Shown: positions 14,011 through 14,489 of the stretch, one piece after another
Layout of the letters: each line of letters starts with the position of its first letter
Position numbering within the stretch: the stretch's first letter is position 1
Notes under the pieces: generated by a model
What the model saw: only the letters and a program-made list of their open reading frames with translations
What the model was told of the DNA's origin: nothing
Databases searched by the model: none
Source of the DNA: Bryobacterales bacterium
GTDB lineage: Bacteria; Acidobacteriota; Terriglobia; Bryobacterales; Bryobacteraceae
Reading direction: 5' to 3'
DNA: 14,489 nt
NCBI GenBank assembly: GCA_003139735.1
Contig: PLGA01000231.1
Location: 7,910 to 22,398, forward strand
Program-made: the position numbers and the translations under genes

Positions 14011-14037
14011 CGGACCCCCTGGTCCGGCGTGTTTTTT
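14011..14037 (+). terminator. Orphan terminator-like hairpin with T-run
   Basis: CGGACC-CCCT-GGTCCG (14011-14026) forms a perfect 6-bp stem with a 4-nt loop, followed shortly by TTTTTT (14032-14037) on the plus strand. This is the form of an intrinsic terminator for plus-strand transcription, but no plus-strand gene ends here. It could shield the operon leader from antisense transcription or be left over from a lost gene. Confidence 0.4.
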
Positions 14038-14072
14038 GTGAGCATTCCGCATTTCCCGGGGACTATTTTGGT

Positions 14073-14126
14073 ATGACGCTCTATCGGCGGCGGCTCCCGC
14101 ACATCTACGCCACGGTGCGACCCTGA
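14073..14126 (+). pseudogene. Possible remnant of a REP-associated tyrosine transposase (RAYT) start
   Basis: A 17-codon frame reads MTLYRRRLPHIYATVRP and then a stop. RAYT/Y1_Tnp proteins often begin with a short basic stretch and a RRLPH-type motif before the first catalytic strand, so this looks like a decapitated transposase start. A palindromic repeat follows directly (14140-14213), the sort of element RAYTs mobilise. The match is short and from memory of the family; it could be chance. Confidence 0.3.
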
Positions 14127-14139
14127 AAGAGGCAAAAAG

Positions 14140-14213
14140 GCCGCCGATCCACGCAGATGAACGCGGATAAATTCCTTGTCTTCAATCGGCGTTTATCGGC
14201 GTTCATCGGCGGC
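14140..14213. repeat. Long palindrome with ~10-nt period; probable terminator for the right-edge gene
   Basis: Arms at 14140-14171 and 14192-14213 pair as a 9-bp outer stem (GCCGCCGAT/ATCGGCGGC), then a 13-bp inner stem with one mismatch, with a 10-nt bulge (CCACGCAGAT) in the left arm. The internal sequence repeats with a period near 10 (CGGCGTTTAT, CGGCGTTCAT). Read on the minus strand, the stem is followed by TTTTT (14138 to 14134), the form of an intrinsic terminator lying 21 nt after the stop of the right-edge minus-strand gene. Confidence 0.7.
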
Positions 14214-14233
14214 TGAACAGTTTTCGGCGTTTT

Positions 14234-14489
14234 TCAGCATCCTGTTAGGCCTTTCTCAGCCAGGCGCGCCTTGTCAGCGAGGCATAAATCGCAAATGCAA
14301 CCGTCGTAATGGTAGGTATTGTCTCCGTCAGGCGAGCCCCAGGGGTTGCGGGAGGGTTCGGGGGTGGTTCGGGCGGCGGCGGGAGGGGTTTCGGGAGCGG
14401 GATCGGAGGGGGTAAGTGGTTCGGGTTCCGCGGGTTGGGGTGGGTTTGGGTTCGTTTGGTCTACAAGGGGTTCGGAGGGGGGTTCCGAG
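14234..14489 (-). CDS. Proline-rich protein with C-terminal CxCxxC motif, partial
   Basis: The minus strand is open from the right edge to a TGA at 14236-14234, giving the last 84 residues of a longer protein. It reads as a Pro/Glu/Thr-rich low-complexity region (for example PNPPQPAEPEPLTPSDPAPE, then PEPSRNPWGSPDGD) followed by a compact end, NTYHYDGCICDLCLADKARL and AEKGLTGC. The CxCxxC triple with a final Cys could bind metal. The change from a disordered linker to a compact Cys-containing end looks like real protein rather than a chance frame, and a terminator-like palindrome follows the stop. No family is recognised. The start lies outside the window. Confidence 0.6.
   Translation of the reverse strand, partial: SEPPSEPLVDQTNPNPPQPAEPEPLTPSDPAPETPPAAARTTPEPSRNPWGSPDGDNTYHYDGCICDLCLADKARLAEKGLTGC

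Larger units (their letters stand above)
13878..14233. other. 356-bp intergenic region upstream of the Qrc-like operon
   Basis: This gene-free stretch holds the leader of the seven-gene operon: a Shine-Dalgarno, the 10-bp palindrome CTTCGCGAAG at 13890-13899, and two ATGCAC copies at about 13913-13930. It also holds an orphan hairpin with a T-run (14011-14037), a short frame resembling a transposase N-terminus (14073-14126) and a long palindrome (14140-14213). A convincing -35/-10 pair for the operon was not found; TTGATA and similar boxes on the minus strand lack a good partner. Confidence 0.5.

Noticed and set aside
14073..14213. Complete insertion sequence or MITE with target-site duplication
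   Set aside because: Only a 17-codon transposase-like start and one palindrome are present; no flanking duplication could be recognised.

Overview
The window is high-GC bacterial chromosome. Its gene families point to an Acidobacteriota genome of the Bryobacter/Solibacter type: a secretin-like protein with a TPR-style N-terminus, a TatA/TatC pair, a DUF104 antitoxin with a PIN toxin, a Qrc/alternative-complex-III-like menaquinone complex, and dispersed palindromic repeats. This taxonomic call is inferred from family composition and style; there is no rRNA or other marker to confirm it.

Left part (1-5429). A truncated minus-strand secretin-like gene leaves the left edge. Divergent from it run an MscS-type mechanosensitive channel, purE (class I), tatA and tatC, then a small basic coiled-coil protein of unknown function. 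A palindromic repeat follows the mscS stop codon, and a pair of tandem hairpins separates purE from tatA. A MacB/FtsX-type ABC permease lies on the minus strand, convergent with the small gene.

Middle part (5430-7402). A secreted SGNH/GDSL hydrolase (minus) is followed by a decapitated SMP-30/gluconolactonase remnant (plus) and a DUF104-antitoxin/PIN-toxin pair whose genes overlap by 14 nt.

Right part (7411-13877, minus strand). Seven tightly packed genes form one apparent operon. In transcription order they are: a small single-TM protein; a cytosolic protein with two 4-Cys modules and a degenerate GcvH-like domain; a membrane-anchored pentaheme cytochrome (QrcA-like); a Tat-exported molybdopterin-oxidoreductase-like subunit (QrcB-like); a 4x[4Fe-4S] subunit (QrcC-like); an NrfD/PsrC-type ten-helix quinone-site subunit (QrcD-like); and a membrane-anchored protein with a 4-Cys motif and a second degenerate GcvH-like domain. 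The four core subunits would pass electrons between menaquinone and periplasmic multiheme cytochromes. The two GcvH-like proteins bracketing them both lack a lysine at the usual lipoyl position and share C-terminal motifs. They are the most interesting, functionally unexplained part of the window. A perfect 26-bp inverted-repeat element sits in frame inside the qrcB-like coding sequence.

Right edge (13878-14489). A 356-bp intergenic region holds the operon leader, an orphan terminator-like hairpin, a possible remnant of a RAYT transposase start, and another palindromic repeat that ends in a T-run and probably terminates the next gene. The last 255 bases are the C-terminal part of a minus-strand proline-rich protein ending in a CxCxxC motif; it continues beyond the window.
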